Positions 45,455-53,721 of a stretch of 64,000 bases of DNA are shown in pieces. Source of the DNA: Phycisphaerales bacterium. Its GTDB lineage: Bacteria > Planctomycetota > Phycisphaerae > Phycisphaerales > UBA1924. Made by a program: the position numbers and the translations under genes. The stretch's first letter is position 1. The number at the start of each line of letters is the position of its first letter. The notes under the pieces are model-generated. The model was not told the DNA's origin. It worked only from the letters and a program-made list of their open reading frames with translations, and searched no databases. Location: positions 24,858 to 88,857 of the forward strand of contig JADYYE010000090.1 in the NCBI GenBank assembly GCA_020853815.1, read 5' to 3'.

Positions 45455-46318
45455 CTAGCGCGTCAGCGGGCCGTAGGAGTCGGGGCGACGATCGCGATAG
45501 AACTGCCAGACCTCGCGGACCTGGCGGATGAGATCAAGATCGAGGTCGGCGACGAGGACGTCGTCCTTGTCGCGAGGGGACTGTGCGATGATCTGCCCGC
45601 GCGGATCGCAGAAGTACGACGAGCCATAGAACTCGCCGATGTTCCATGGCTTCTCAACGCCGACGCGGTTGATCGCGCCGACGAAGTACTGGTTGGCGAC
45701 GGCGTGGGCGGGCTGCTCGATCTTCCAGAGATACTCGGAGAGGCCGGCGACCGTGGCTGAAGGGTTGAAGACAATCTCCGCGCCCGCGAGCCCCAGCGCC
45801 CGCGCCCCTTCCGGAAAGTGGCGGTCGTAGCAGATGTAGACGCCGATGCGACCGAAGGGCGTTTGGAAGACCGGATAGCCGGTGTCGCCGGGCGTGAAGT
45901 AGAACTTCTCCCAGAAGCCCGGGTGGCAGTGGGGCAGGTGGTGCTTGCGGTACTTTCCCAGGAGCGAGCCGGTGTGATCGACGACGGCGGCGGTGTTGTA
46001 GAGCACGCCCGTCATGTGAAGCTCGCAGATCGGCGCGATGATCATCATCTTGTGCTTGCGAGCGAGATCGCGGACGAGCGAGATCGTCGGGCCGCTCTCG
46101 ATCGACTCGCCGCAGGCACGCCAGCGGTCGTTCTGCTCGGCGGCGAAATATGGCGAGTTGAAGAGTTCCTGCAGGCAGCAGACCTGCGCCCCCTTGGCGG
46201 CGGCCTGCTCGATCAGCGCGACGTGCTTGTCCGCGAGCTCTCGCTTCAGGCGATCGACGGGGAGCGAGGCGTCGAGCGTACACGCGGACTGGATGAGGGC
46301 GGCTCGGGTGACGCTCAT
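45455..46318 (-). CDS. Beta-ureidopropionase / N-carbamoyl amidase (nitrilase family)
   Basis: The protein has 287 residues. The nitrilase triad is visible: Glu in CCLQELFNSPYF, Lys in GKYRKHHLPH and Cys in GVYICYDRHFPE. The long spacing and the HLPHCHPGFWEKFYF segment match beta-ureidopropionase and N-carbamoylputrescine amidase, which release ammonia and CO2 from N-carbamoyl compounds. The neighbour (dihydropyrimidinase) favours the pyrimidine-degradation role. The ATG at 46318 has GAGG 5 bp upstream; an earlier in-frame ATG would need the preceding 8 codons. The export-system genes follow 27 bp away on the same strand but are probably unrelated. Confidence 0.88.
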   Translation of the reverse strand: MSVTRAALIQSACTLDASLPVDRLKRELADKHVALIEQAAAKGAQVCCLQELFNSPYFAAEQNDRWRACGESIESGPTISLVRDLARKHKMMIIAPICELHMTGVLYNTAAVVDHTGSLLGKYRKHHLPHCHPGFWEKFYFTPGDTGYPVFQTPFGRIGVYICYDRHFPEGARALGLAGAEIVFNPSATVAGLSEYLWKIEQPAHAVANQYFVGAINRVGVEKPWNIGEFYGSSYFCDPRGQIIAQSPRDKDDVLVADLDLDLIRQVREVWQFYRDRRPDSYGPLTR

Positions 46319-46345
46319 GCGATCCTCGGGAGTATGCGACAAACA

Positions 46346-47914
46346 TCAAGACCGTGGATCGTTGGCACGCTCTGGACCACCGGCTTTCGCGGGTGCCGCG
46401 TCGGACGGCGCGAGCGACTCCCAGCCGCCGCCGAGCGACTTGTAGATCGAGATGAGGTTGGAAACGACGGCCTGCTCGCTTTGCGTCAGGGCCTCCTCCG
46501 CGACGAACAGCGAGCGTTGCGCGTCGAGCACGTTGAGGAAATCGGCCAGGCCGGAGGAATAGAGCTGCTCGGCCAACGCCAGGGCGCGCCGGTTGGCGTC
46601 TACCGACGCCGCGAGCGAGGCACGGCGCGACTGCTGGCGCAGAAAGCCGACCATCGCGTTCTCGGATTCCTCGTACGACGCGAGCACGACCTGCTCGTAC
46701 TGCGTGAGCGACTGCTCGACGCGAGCGTCCTGCACCGCGATGTTGGCGCGGACGCGTCCGGCGTCGAAGACCGGCCAGGTGATCGACGGGCCGATCGACC
46801 AAGAGCGGCTGTTGATGTCGAAAAGATCGGCGAACTGCGAGGATTGCACGCCAAGCGTGCCGTTGATTGCGAGGCGCGGGTAGAGTTCGGAGGTCGCGAC
46901 GCCCACGCGGGCGGTGGCGGCGGCGAGCTGACGCTCGGCGCGGCGGACGTCGGGGCGGCGGCGCAGCATGTCGGCGGGCACGCCCACCGCGATCTCCGGT
47001 GCGATCACGGGGAGGGGCGACGGAGGCTGGAGCTCCTCGTCAAGCGCGCCGGCGGGCTTGCCCAGGAGCGTCGCCAGGCGGTGCGCGGACTGGGCCATCG
47101 CGACTTTGATCGGCGGCACCTGCGAGCGGCGCGTTTCGAGCTGGGCCTTGGCCCGCGCCACGTCGAGCTCGCCGATCAGGCCGGCCGAGAAACGGGATTC
47201 CGTCAAGGAGAGCGTGCTCTCCTGGGCCGCGACGGCCTTCTCGGCGATGTCGAGATTGATCTGCGATGCTCGGTAATCGATGTAGTTCAGAGCCAGTTCG
47301 GCCAGCAGTGACACGAGCACGGCGTTGCGGGCCTCGACCGACGCGGCAAGGTCGGCGTCCGCCGCCTCCACCGACCGGGAAACACGCCCGAAGAGGTCGA
47401 GCTCCCACGAGGCGTCGAAGCCGGCCTGGAAAAGGTCATACGACTCGTCCGAGCCGAACGCGCCGACGCTGCTCTCGCTGTTGCGACGACGCGTGTACGA
47501 GCCCGCGCTGTCCACGCGCGGCAGTTCGTCCGCCTTCACAAAACGCCACTGGGCGCGGGCCTCGCGGATGCGGGCCTCGGCCAGCCGGATATCGAGATTG
47601 CTCGCGACCGCGCGCTCGACAAGCGAGTTCAGCATCGGGTCGTTGAACGTGCTCCACCAGGAGTCGAGCGCCGCCGGCGAGCCCTTCAGTGTTGACGTCA
47701 CCGGTGAATCGACCGCGAGGGTATTGAATGAATCGGGCGATTGAAACCCCGGCGGCGTGTAGTCGTTGGTGACCTTGCACCCCGGCAGCATGGACAGCGA
47801 CACCAACGCGCCAAACGCGACCGAGGTCTTAAGAAGCGAAGGCGCCGCGATCGTGCCGGCGCGGCCATCGCGAGCCTGGAGCCTGGCAATTCTTGGGAAC
47901 GGAAATCGGTTCAC
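46346..47914 (-). CDS. Outer-membrane efflux lipoprotein (TolC/NodT type)
   Basis: The protein has 522 residues. It starts at a GTG and has a signal peptide with lipobox LPGC, then two homologous TolC-like halves with periplasmic coiled-coil helices (SNLDIRLAEARIREARAQW in the first, DVRRAERQLAAATARVGVA in the second). The C-terminus is Pro/Ala-rich. It forms the outer-membrane channel of the export system encoded by the four genes upstream. It overlaps the HlyD gene by 4 bp (GTGA), so it is the last cistron of the translationally coupled chain. Confidence 0.9.
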   Translation of the reverse strand: MNRFPFPRIARLQARDGRAGTIAAPSLLKTSVAFGALVSLSMLPGCKVTNDYTPPGFQSPDSFNTLAVDSPVTSTLKGSPAALDSWWSTFNDPMLNSLVERAVASNLDIRLAEARIREARAQWRFVKADELPRVDSAGSYTRRRNSESSVGAFGSDESYDLFQAGFDASWELDLFGRVSRSVEAADADLAASVEARNAVLVSLLAELALNYIDYRASQINLDIAEKAVAAQESTLSLTESRFSAGLIGELDVARAKAQLETRRSQVPPIKVAMAQSAHRLATLLGKPAGALDEELQPPSPLPVIAPEIAVGVPADMLRRRPDVRRAERQLAAATARVGVATSELYPRLAINGTLGVQSSQFADLFDINSRSWSIGPSITWPVFDAGRVRANIAVQDARVEQSLTQYEQVVLASYEESENAMVGFLRQQSRRASLAASVDANRRALALAEQLYSSGLADFLNVLDAQRSLFVAEEALTQSEQAVVSNLISIYKSLGGGWESLAPSDAAPAKAGGPERANDPRS

Positions 47915-49014
47915 TTGGCGGCTCCGGCGTCAGTGGTGGGGGAGGTGGGGGCGGGCGGTGCGCTCTGGAGCGGCGCGGACTTGATGTACACATCCATCTG
48001 CTGCCCGACAAAGACGGGCAGGTCGCCCTTCTCAAAGGCGTAGATCGCTTGGAGCACGCGGGTGTCGACGCGCTCCGTGCTCTCGCCGGTCAGCGAGCGC
48101 TTGGGGATCACGTAAGGCTCGAACCGCACGAAGGAAAGATCGGTCTTGATCGAGTTGTTGCCGCGCAGGAACGCGGTCGCGGGCGAGCCGGCGGTCAAGC
48201 GCCACGCGTCGTACTCGTCGATGTCGACGCGGACGTGGAGCGGGTGGACCGAACCCAGGATCATGAGCGGCGTGGCGAGCGGGCCGGGCTGCGCGAACTC
48301 GCCCACGCGCGTGTTCACCTGCAACACCTGCACGTCGAGCGGCGCCCGGACGATGCGACGCTCGATCTCGACCTTCACGCTGTCGAGCGCGGCCTGGGCG
48401 CTCTGCACCTGGCCTTCCAGCACCGACACATCCACCGACCACGCGCCCGATCTCAGGAGCTTCAGCTGGCTTTCCGACTCGGCGACCCTGGCCCGTGCGG
48501 CGTCGACCGCGAATCGCTTGCGGCTCAGCTCGTCGCTGCTGATCGCACGCTTGTCCTGCACGTTCTCCCACATCGAGAGCTGCGCCTCCTGGTCGGCCAG
48601 CGCCGCCTGCGCCGCGACCAGCCGCGCTTCGGCCGGCGGGATCTCCTCGGGGCGCGGCTGGGCCCTGAGCGCGTCGAGCTGACGCTGCGCGACACTCAAT
48701 GCCGCTTGCTTGATCGCCAGCTCGGCCTCGAGCTCGCGCGTCTCGAGGGTGAAGAGCACCTCGCCCCGGCGCACGTCCCGGCCCGGAAGCACGAGCACCG
48801 ACGTCACCACGCCGCCAACGGGCGTCGAAAGCGCGATGTTCCGGGTGGAGGGCTCGATGAGGCCCGAGCCCGCGACAAAGGCGTCGTACGGCGCACGCGC
48901 CGGCTCTACGACCGGCGGCGCGGGGATCGGCGGCTTGGCGGCCTGAACCACCTTGACGACGGCGAAGACCAGACCGGCAAGGGCCAGCAGCGGAACGAGG
49001 TACGTGCGGATCAT
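47911..49014 (-). CDS. HlyD/DevB-type membrane-fusion protein
   Basis: The protein has 367 residues. One N-terminal membrane helix is followed by a barrel-sandwich region (TPVGGVVTSVLVLPGRDVRR), a long coiled coil (about 95-210), and a beta-barrel with RIVRAPLDVQVLQVNTRVGE. It bridges the inner-membrane ABC transporter and the outer-membrane channel. It overlaps both the ABC gene (49011-49014) and the channel gene, so the three are translationally linked. The closest architectural match is the DevB subunit of DevBCA-type exporters. Confidence 0.88.
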   Translation of the reverse strand: MIRTYLVPLLALAGLVFAVVKVVQAAKPPIPAPPVVEPARAPYDAFVAGSGLIEPSTRNIALSTPVGGVVTSVLVLPGRDVRRGEVLFTLETRELEAELAIKQAALSVAQRQLDALRAQPRPEEIPPAEARLVAAQAALADQEAQLSMWENVQDKRAISSDELSRKRFAVDAARARVAESESQLKLLRSGAWSVDVSVLEGQVQSAQAALDSVKVEIERRIVRAPLDVQVLQVNTRVGEFAQPGPLATPLMILGSVHPLHVRVDIDEYDAWRLTAGSPATAFLRGNNSIKTDLSFVRFEPYVIPKRSLTGESTERVDTRVLQAIYAFEKGDLPVFVGQQMDVYIKSAPLQSAPPAPTSPTTDAGAAK

Positions 49015-49793
49015 GGGACGGCTCCGTGCGAGGCCGCCAGGGCGCGGCCGGGCGTGTCGATGGATTCGATCTTTCCGTCGTCCATGCGCGCGATGCGATC
49101 GGCGAACTCAAAGATCCGCGCGTCGTGCGTGACGACGATGAGGGACTGTCCCGACGAGAGCGCGACCTCACGCATGAGCTGCATGACGTCGTGCCCGGTC
49201 TTGTGGTCCAGGGCGCTGGTGGGCTCGTCGCAGACGATGAGACGCGGGTGGTGGATGAGCGATCGCGCGATCGCGACGCGCTGCTGCTGCCCGCCCGACA
49301 GATTCGCGGGCCGGCTGTTCCAGCGATCACCCAGCCCCACGCGGCCGAGGATGTCGCGCGAGCGCGAGATCGCCTCGGCACGCGACGATCCCGCGATCAA
49401 GAGCGGCACCGCGATGTTCTCCGCGACCGTCAGCGTCGGGATCAGGTTGAACGACTGAAACACGAATCCCACGGTCTTGCCGCGGAATTCGGTGCGCTCG
49501 GCGTTGGACATCGACTTGAGGTTCCGCCCGTAGACGACGCAGTCGCCCTCGTCGTGGTCGAGCACGCCCGCGACGATCGAGATGAGCGTGGTCTTGCCGC
49601 AGCCCGAGGGACCGACGAGCATGAGCAGCTCGCCTGGCGCGACGCTCAGGTCCACGCCGCGCAGCGCGAAGACCGCCGATGTGCCCTTGCCGTAGGTCTT
49701 GGTCACGCCGCGGCAGACCACCGCCGGAGTGGCGGCGTGACCGCTCGCGTGATTCGCGGTGTTGGGCGGCCGGCTGGCTTGAGCGTTGGACAT
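49011..49793 (-). CDS. ABC transporter ATP-binding protein (DevA/MacB/LolD type)
   Basis: The protein has 260 residues. Walker A GPSGCGKT, signature LSGGQQQRVAIARSL and Walker B LIVCDEPTSALD are intact, and VFQSFNLIPTLTVAENIAVP in the Q-loop region is typical of the LolD/MacB/DevA group that works with FtsX-like permeases. The first ~25 residues are an Ala/His-rich extension. It lies 24 bp after the first permease gene and overlaps the HlyD gene. The exported substrate is unknown. Confidence 0.92.
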   Translation of the reverse strand: MSNAQASRPPNTANHASGHAATPAVVCRGVTKTYGKGTSAVFALRGVDLSVAPGELLMLVGPSGCGKTTLISIVAGVLDHDEGDCVVYGRNLKSMSNAERTEFRGKTVGFVFQSFNLIPTLTVAENIAVPLLIAGSSRAEAISRSRDILGRVGLGDRWNSRPANLSGGQQQRVAIARSLIHHPRLIVCDEPTSALDHKTGHDVMQLMREVALSSGQSLIVVTHDARIFEFADRIARMDDGKIESIDTPGRALAASHGAVP

Positions 49794-49817
49794 GCGCGAA
49801 TCCCTGAGTGCGAGCGA

Positions 49818-50966
49818 TCAGGCCTTGAACACCATCCCGGGCTCGAGACGGAGGACCTTGTACAAACTGAGAAGAGCGGCCAGAGACGCGACGCCGAACA
49901 TGGAGACCCCGGTGATCGCCAAGACCTGCCAGGGCATGAGGAAGGCAAGGTCGGTCTTGGTGATGATGACGCCAAACGCCGCGGCCAGCCCGATGCCGAG
50001 CCCGAAACTGATGGACGTGACGGTGAAGACCTGTGAGCCCACCATGGCGACGAGGCGGAGCGACGAGACACCCATGGCGCGGAGCGTCGCGAAATAGCGG
50101 AGATTGTCGAGCGTGAAATTGAAGAACGTCTGGCCCGTCACCAGCGCGCCGACGATCAGGCCCAGGATCACCGCGAGCCCGAAGTTCACGAGGATCCCGG
50201 TCTGCTTGAGTATGTACCCGGACGTGGCGGCCTCAAACTCCGGGCCCGTCTTGGCACGGTACATCGTTCGCTCTGCGATCAGGCTTTGCACCAAGGCCGC
50301 GTCCACGCCGGGCTTGAGCTTCACCAGCACGAACGACATCAGGTGACGCTCGCGCGGCGCGAACCGCAGCGCCCGTGAGTACGTCGTATAGATCGTCGGC
50401 TCCCAGAAGAACGAGGGGTTTCCTCTGTAGCTCCCCACGATGACCGCGTCGGTGTCGTTGATCGAGAGGCGATCGCCGACCTTGATCGGTACGCCACCCG
50501 AGCGCTCGAGCTTGAGCTTGGTGGCGGCGTCGCGCACGTCGATCAGCACGCCGGGATCACGGCGGAGATCGGCCAGCGAGCCATCGACCATCTCCGCCGG
50601 GCCGCCCGTGAGCGTGGCGTCGTCGAGGCCGATGACAATGACGGTGAGGCGCGTGCCGTCCTCGAGCCGGGCGCGGAGCCAGTTCTTGTAGATGGGAACG
50701 GCCCAGGACACGCCGTCGATCCCGCGGATCTGCTGGAGGGCGGTGTCGGGGATGGGCTTGTAGTCCTCGCTGAAGCGAACCTGCTCGTCCATGACGAAGA
50801 GGTCGACGTTGGAGAGCTGGCGGATAAACGTGCCGGTCTGCGACTTGAGCCCGGAATAGATCGAGGCCTGCTGCGCAATCATCATCGCGGCGAAGGTCAT
50901 GCCGACAATGAGCCCGAAGTACTTCAAGCGATCCCCCATCAGCATCTTGATCGCCAGGAGGTTCAT
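49818..50966 (-). CDS. FtsX-like permease, copy 1 (DevC type)
   Basis: The protein has 382 residues. The N-terminal helix follows MNLLAIKMLMGDRLKYFG, then a periplasmic domain (about 45-255) and three C-terminal membrane helices (LGLIVGALVTGQTFFNFTLD and onward), ending LRLEPGMVFKA. It is the inner-membrane partner of the ATPase encoded next. It is clearly paralogous to the permease at 51712-52872 (shared LDDATLTGGP, NFTLDNLRYF and other segments). Its start overlaps the tetR stop (ATGA), so repressor and permease are co-translated. Confidence 0.9.
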   Translation of the reverse strand: MNLLAIKMLMGDRLKYFGLIVGMTFAAMMIAQQASIYSGLKSQTGTFIRQLSNVDLFVMDEQVRFSEDYKPIPDTALQQIRGIDGVSWAVPIYKNWLRARLEDGTRLTVIVIGLDDATLTGGPAEMVDGSLADLRRDPGVLIDVRDAATKLKLERSGGVPIKVGDRLSINDTDAVIVGSYRGNPSFFWEPTIYTTYSRALRFAPRERHLMSFVLVKLKPGVDAALVQSLIAERTMYRAKTGPEFEAATSGYILKQTGILVNFGLAVILGLIVGALVTGQTFFNFTLDNLRYFATLRAMGVSSLRLVAMVGSQVFTVTSISFGLGIGLAAAFGVIITKTDLAFLMPWQVLAITGVSMFGVASLAALLSLYKVLRLEPGMVFKA

Positions 50967-51649
50967 GGTGCTTCCTTGGTCCGACGGGGTTTCGCGAGGC
51001 GGGCGTGCGCGGATTCGGCCCGCTCGTCGCACAGGCCGTTGATGACGGCGTCGACCAGCGTGTACGCCGTCTGTCTTGGCGAGCGCCATCGCACCCACGG
51101 ATCATCGCGGAGCACGATGTGCAGCGAGGCGACGCCGTGCGACGCGCCCCAGCAGACCTGCGTCACGCCCTCGACGTCGGCGTATTCGGGCTTGAAGCGG
51201 CCCTGGGCGATGCACTCCTCGACCGCGCGGCGCAGGAAGGCATATGCGTCATGGTCGGGATCGCCGTGCTCGGGCGGCAGGTCGCCCGGGGCCTCGGTCG
51301 CGGCCCAGGGGGTCATGAACATGAATCGGTAGTGGTGGGGATGCTCGAGCGCGAAGCGGACGTACGCGCGCCCCATCGCGCGGAGGCGTTCGACGCAGTC
51401 GTCCGTGCGCTTGGCGATGTCGAGCGAGCGTCGGAGCAGCGCGAAATCCTCGCAGCAGAGCTGGAGAATCAGGGCACGCTTGTCCGGGAAATGGCTGTAG
51501 AGCGCGGGGGCGGTGTAGCCGATGGCCGCGGCGATCTTTCGGAGCGACACGTTCTCGAATCCATCGCGCAGGAAGAGCGTCCGGGCCGCGTCCAGAATCC
51601 TGGCGCGGGTCGCGAGACGTTCCTGGGCTCGGCGTTTGGCGATGGTCAT
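50963..51649 (-). CDS. TetR-family transcriptional regulator, linked to permease copy 1
   Basis: The protein has 228 residues. The TetR helix-turn-helix is in the N-terminal ~60 (ARILDAARTLFLRDGF, VSLRKIAAAIGYTAPALYSH), followed by an all-helical ligand domain. It probably represses its own operon, which continues through permease, ATPase, HlyD and channel genes. A promoter with an overlapping dyad lies just upstream (51657-51701). The C-terminus is basic. The ligand is unknown; exporter substrates or their analogues are the usual inducers. Confidence 0.9.
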   Translation of the reverse strand: MTIAKRRAQERLATRARILDAARTLFLRDGFENVSLRKIAAAIGYTAPALYSHFPDKRALILQLCCEDFALLRRSLDIAKRTDDCVERLRAMGRAYVRFALEHPHHYRFMFMTPWAATEAPGDLPPEHGDPDHDAYAFLRRAVEECIAQGRFKPEYADVEGVTQVCWGASHGVASLHIVLRDDPWVRWRSPRQTAYTLVDAVINGLCDERAESAHARLAKPRRTKEAP

Positions 51650-51656
51650 GGAGTCA

Positions 51657-51701
51657 CTTTACACCGTTTACTTACTATACACCGTAAAGCGAAGCGGTCA
51701 A
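51657..51701 (-). promoter_or_regulatory. Promoter and operator-like dyad of the TetR1-exporter operon
   Basis: On the minus strand TTGACC (51701-51696) and TATAGT (51679-51674) are 16 bp apart, a near-consensus sigma70 pair with a leader of about 20 nt. The -10 region is embedded in a symmetric element: CTTTAC (51657-51662) and GTAAAG (51684-51689) as inverted arms, with TACACCGT repeated directly at 51660-51667 and 51678-51685. A bound TetR dimer would block the -10 box. Protein-DNA specificity is inferred. Confidence 0.7.
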
Positions 51702-51711
51702 GCCGCGGGTG

Positions 51712-52872
51712 CTACTGCTTGAAAACAACCGCGGGCTCCAGCGAGATCACCTTGCGGATGCTGAGCATCGCCGACAGGACGCAGATGATGGCGACCGCGA
51801 TGGCGGCGATGGCGAGCAACTGCCAGGGCATCGTGAACGCCAGGGGCGTATTCGCCATCCTCGCCCCGAAGAACGAGGCGATGCCGATCCCAAGGCCGCA
51901 GCCGATCGCGCCCACCACCAGCGACTGCAGGATGACCATGGACAGCAGCACGCCGTCCGACGCGCCCATCGCCTTGAGCGTGCCGAAATAGCGGAGGTTG
52001 TCGAGCGTGAAGTTGTAGAACATGAAGCCCGTGATCACGGTGCCGATCAGGAATCCCAGCCCGACCGCGATCCCGAAATTGATCGGAATGCCCGTGTTCT
52101 TAATGAAGTAGTCGACCGTCTTGTCCTTGAACTGCTGGTTCGTCAGCGCCGCCAAGCCGGTTGTAAGCTCGATCCGACGCCGCAGACTCTCGACATCTAC
52201 TCCCGGCGCGGCCTTCACCAGCACGAACGAGAGCAGCTTCCGCTCCTTGGGAACGAACGTCGTCGCACGCCCGTACGTCGTGTGGATCACCGGCAGCGAT
52301 TGAAACGTCCGCGTCGATCGCCCGATGCCGACAACAACGGCCCGGTGGTCGTTGAGCTCCAGCGTGTCGCCCACCTTCAGCGGGATCGGTCGTCCGCCGG
52401 GCTCGGGCGACGGCTTGGCCAGGCGCGTGTTGGCGCTGATCTCGTCGACAATGATCGCGTCGGCGCGCCGAAGGTCGGAGAGCGATCCTTGGGCCATGCC
52501 GGGCGGGCCTCCGGTCAGCGTGGCATCGTCGAGCCCGAGAATGTTGCAGTTCTGAAACTGTCCGTTGTCGAGTCGGGCGCGGATGAGGCCCTTGTAGAGC
52601 GGGAGGGCCCAGCCGACGCCCTGGATGCCGCGCACCCGGAAGAGTTCGGTGTCCTGCATGGGCTTGATGTCCTCGATCTGCTGGACCTTGGGGTCCATGA
52701 CCCAGATGTCGCCCTGCCCCGTGTCGGTGACGGTGCCGTACGTCCGGGTCATGATGCCGATGAAGATCGCACCCTGCTGGGTGATGACCATGGAGGCCAG
52801 CGTGACGCCCATCACGATGCCGAAGTACTTGGCGCGATCGCCGAACAGCATCTTGAGCGCGACCGACATCAT
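51712..52872 (-). CDS. FtsX-like permease, copy 2 (DevC type)
   Basis: The protein has 386 residues, with the same architecture as copy 1: N-terminal helix after ALKMLFGDRAKYFGIVMGV, a periplasmic domain, and three C-terminal helices (IGTVITGFMFYNFTLDNLRY onward), ending LEPAVVFKQ. Identity with copy 1 is evident over the whole length. No second ATPase or fusion protein accompanies it, so the two permeases may form a heterodimer or compete for one ATPase. The first of two adjacent ATGs (52872) is used; it overlaps the second tetR gene by 4 bp. Confidence 0.88.
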   Translation of the reverse strand: MMSVALKMLFGDRAKYFGIVMGVTLASMVITQQGAIFIGIMTRTYGTVTDTGQGDIWVMDPKVQQIEDIKPMQDTELFRVRGIQGVGWALPLYKGLIRARLDNGQFQNCNILGLDDATLTGGPPGMAQGSLSDLRRADAIIVDEISANTRLAKPSPEPGGRPIPLKVGDTLELNDHRAVVVGIGRSTRTFQSLPVIHTTYGRATTFVPKERKLLSFVLVKAAPGVDVESLRRRIELTTGLAALTNQQFKDKTVDYFIKNTGIPINFGIAVGLGFLIGTVITGFMFYNFTLDNLRYFGTLKAMGASDGVLLSMVILQSLVVGAIGCGLGIGIASFFGARMANTPLAFTMPWQLLAIAAIAVAIICVLSAMLSIRKVISLEPAVVFKQ

Positions 52873-53507
52873 GGGCGTGCGCCTCCGCGTGGGTGTGCCC
52901 TGGCGACCGCGGCGAGCGAGAAGCGCGTGATGTGCTCCGAGATCCGCTCGATCTCGCGTGCGTCCAGCTTCAGGGTAGGGAACAGCCGTGTCAGCACCGG
53001 GCGAGCGTGGTGATAGATGAGGCACTGGCCGACGATGCTGCACGCGCACCGCTCAACCTCTCGATCGCTCAGGCTCGGATTGAGCGTTCGCAGGATTGCC
53101 TGGAGCGCCTCGAACTTCGGGCGCACCCCGGAGCGCACGACCTGATCGAGGGCCGCCCCGGGAGACGCCATCTCGCGGGCCATCAGCCGCGCGTGCCACG
53201 CCGGACGCCCCTTGTGCCCGATCCGCTGCATGAACGTCCGCACAAACACCCGCAATCGCTCGGCGGGGTCGGCGGCGCCCGCGGCCTCCCGCGCCGGGTC
53301 GTACTCGTCCGCGCAGCGGTGGGCGTACGCGATCACCTCAATGTACAAGGCCTTCTTGTCCCCGAAGTGGTAGCTCACCGCCGCGATGTTCGCGCCCGCG
53401 CGTCGGCAGATCTCGCGGATCGTCGCCTGCTCATACCCGCGATCGGCGAACACCTCTCCCGCCGCGTCGAGCAGCCGCTCACGCGTGCCGTGGTCAACCG
53501 GCTCCAT
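52869..53507 (-). CDS. TetR-family transcriptional regulator (CecR/YbiH-like), linked to permease copy 2
   Basis: The protein has 212 residues from the ATG at 53507. The helix-turn-helix region (TRERLLDAAGEVFADRGYEQ, ATIREICRRAGANIAAVSYH) has the ANIAAVSYHFGDK pattern of the CecR/YbiH subfamily, and the C-terminal domain fits it too. An in-frame GTG at 53600 would add 31 Ala/Arg-rich residues; it is nearer the promoter, so the true start is uncertain. CecR-type regulators control efflux genes in enterobacteria. It overlaps permease copy 2. Confidence 0.85.
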   Translation of the reverse strand: MEPVDHGTRERLLDAAGEVFADRGYEQATIREICRRAGANIAAVSYHFGDKKALYIEVIAYAHRCADEYDPAREAAGAADPAERLRVFVRTFMQRIGHKGRPAWHARLMAREMASPGAALDQVVRSGVRPKFEALQAILRTLNPSLSDREVERCACSIVGQCLIYHHARPVLTRLFPTLKLDAREIERISEHITRFSLAAVARAHPRGGARP

Positions 53508-53609
53508 CCGCCCCGCACCACTCCCGACGGCGCGAGCCGCGGAGCGCAAGGCGGGTCTGGAAGGTGCTGTGGCGGCTCGGCTCACGCGGTGCGTCCTCAC
53601 ACGGTCGAT

Positions 53610-53650
53610 TCAAACATGTGTTTGATAGGCCCCACCCCGGCGGGTGTCAA
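53610..53650 (-). promoter_or_regulatory. Promoter and palindromic operator of the TetR2-permease operon
   Basis: On the minus strand a perfect TTGACA (53650-53645) and TATCAA (53627-53622) are 17 bp apart. An inverted repeat TCAAACA-TG-TGTTTGA (53610-53625, 7-bp arms) overlaps the -10 box and start point. The sequence differs from the TetR1 operator, so the two regulators probably do not cross-bind. The divergent psd gene starts ~70 bp further on. Confidence 0.7.
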
Positions 53651-53721
53651 CACGCGCCGCTCTGTCCCCGCGCGTTTCGTGCTACGCTTGCATCCAGATT
53701 CCGACAGGGGGAAATCCTCAG

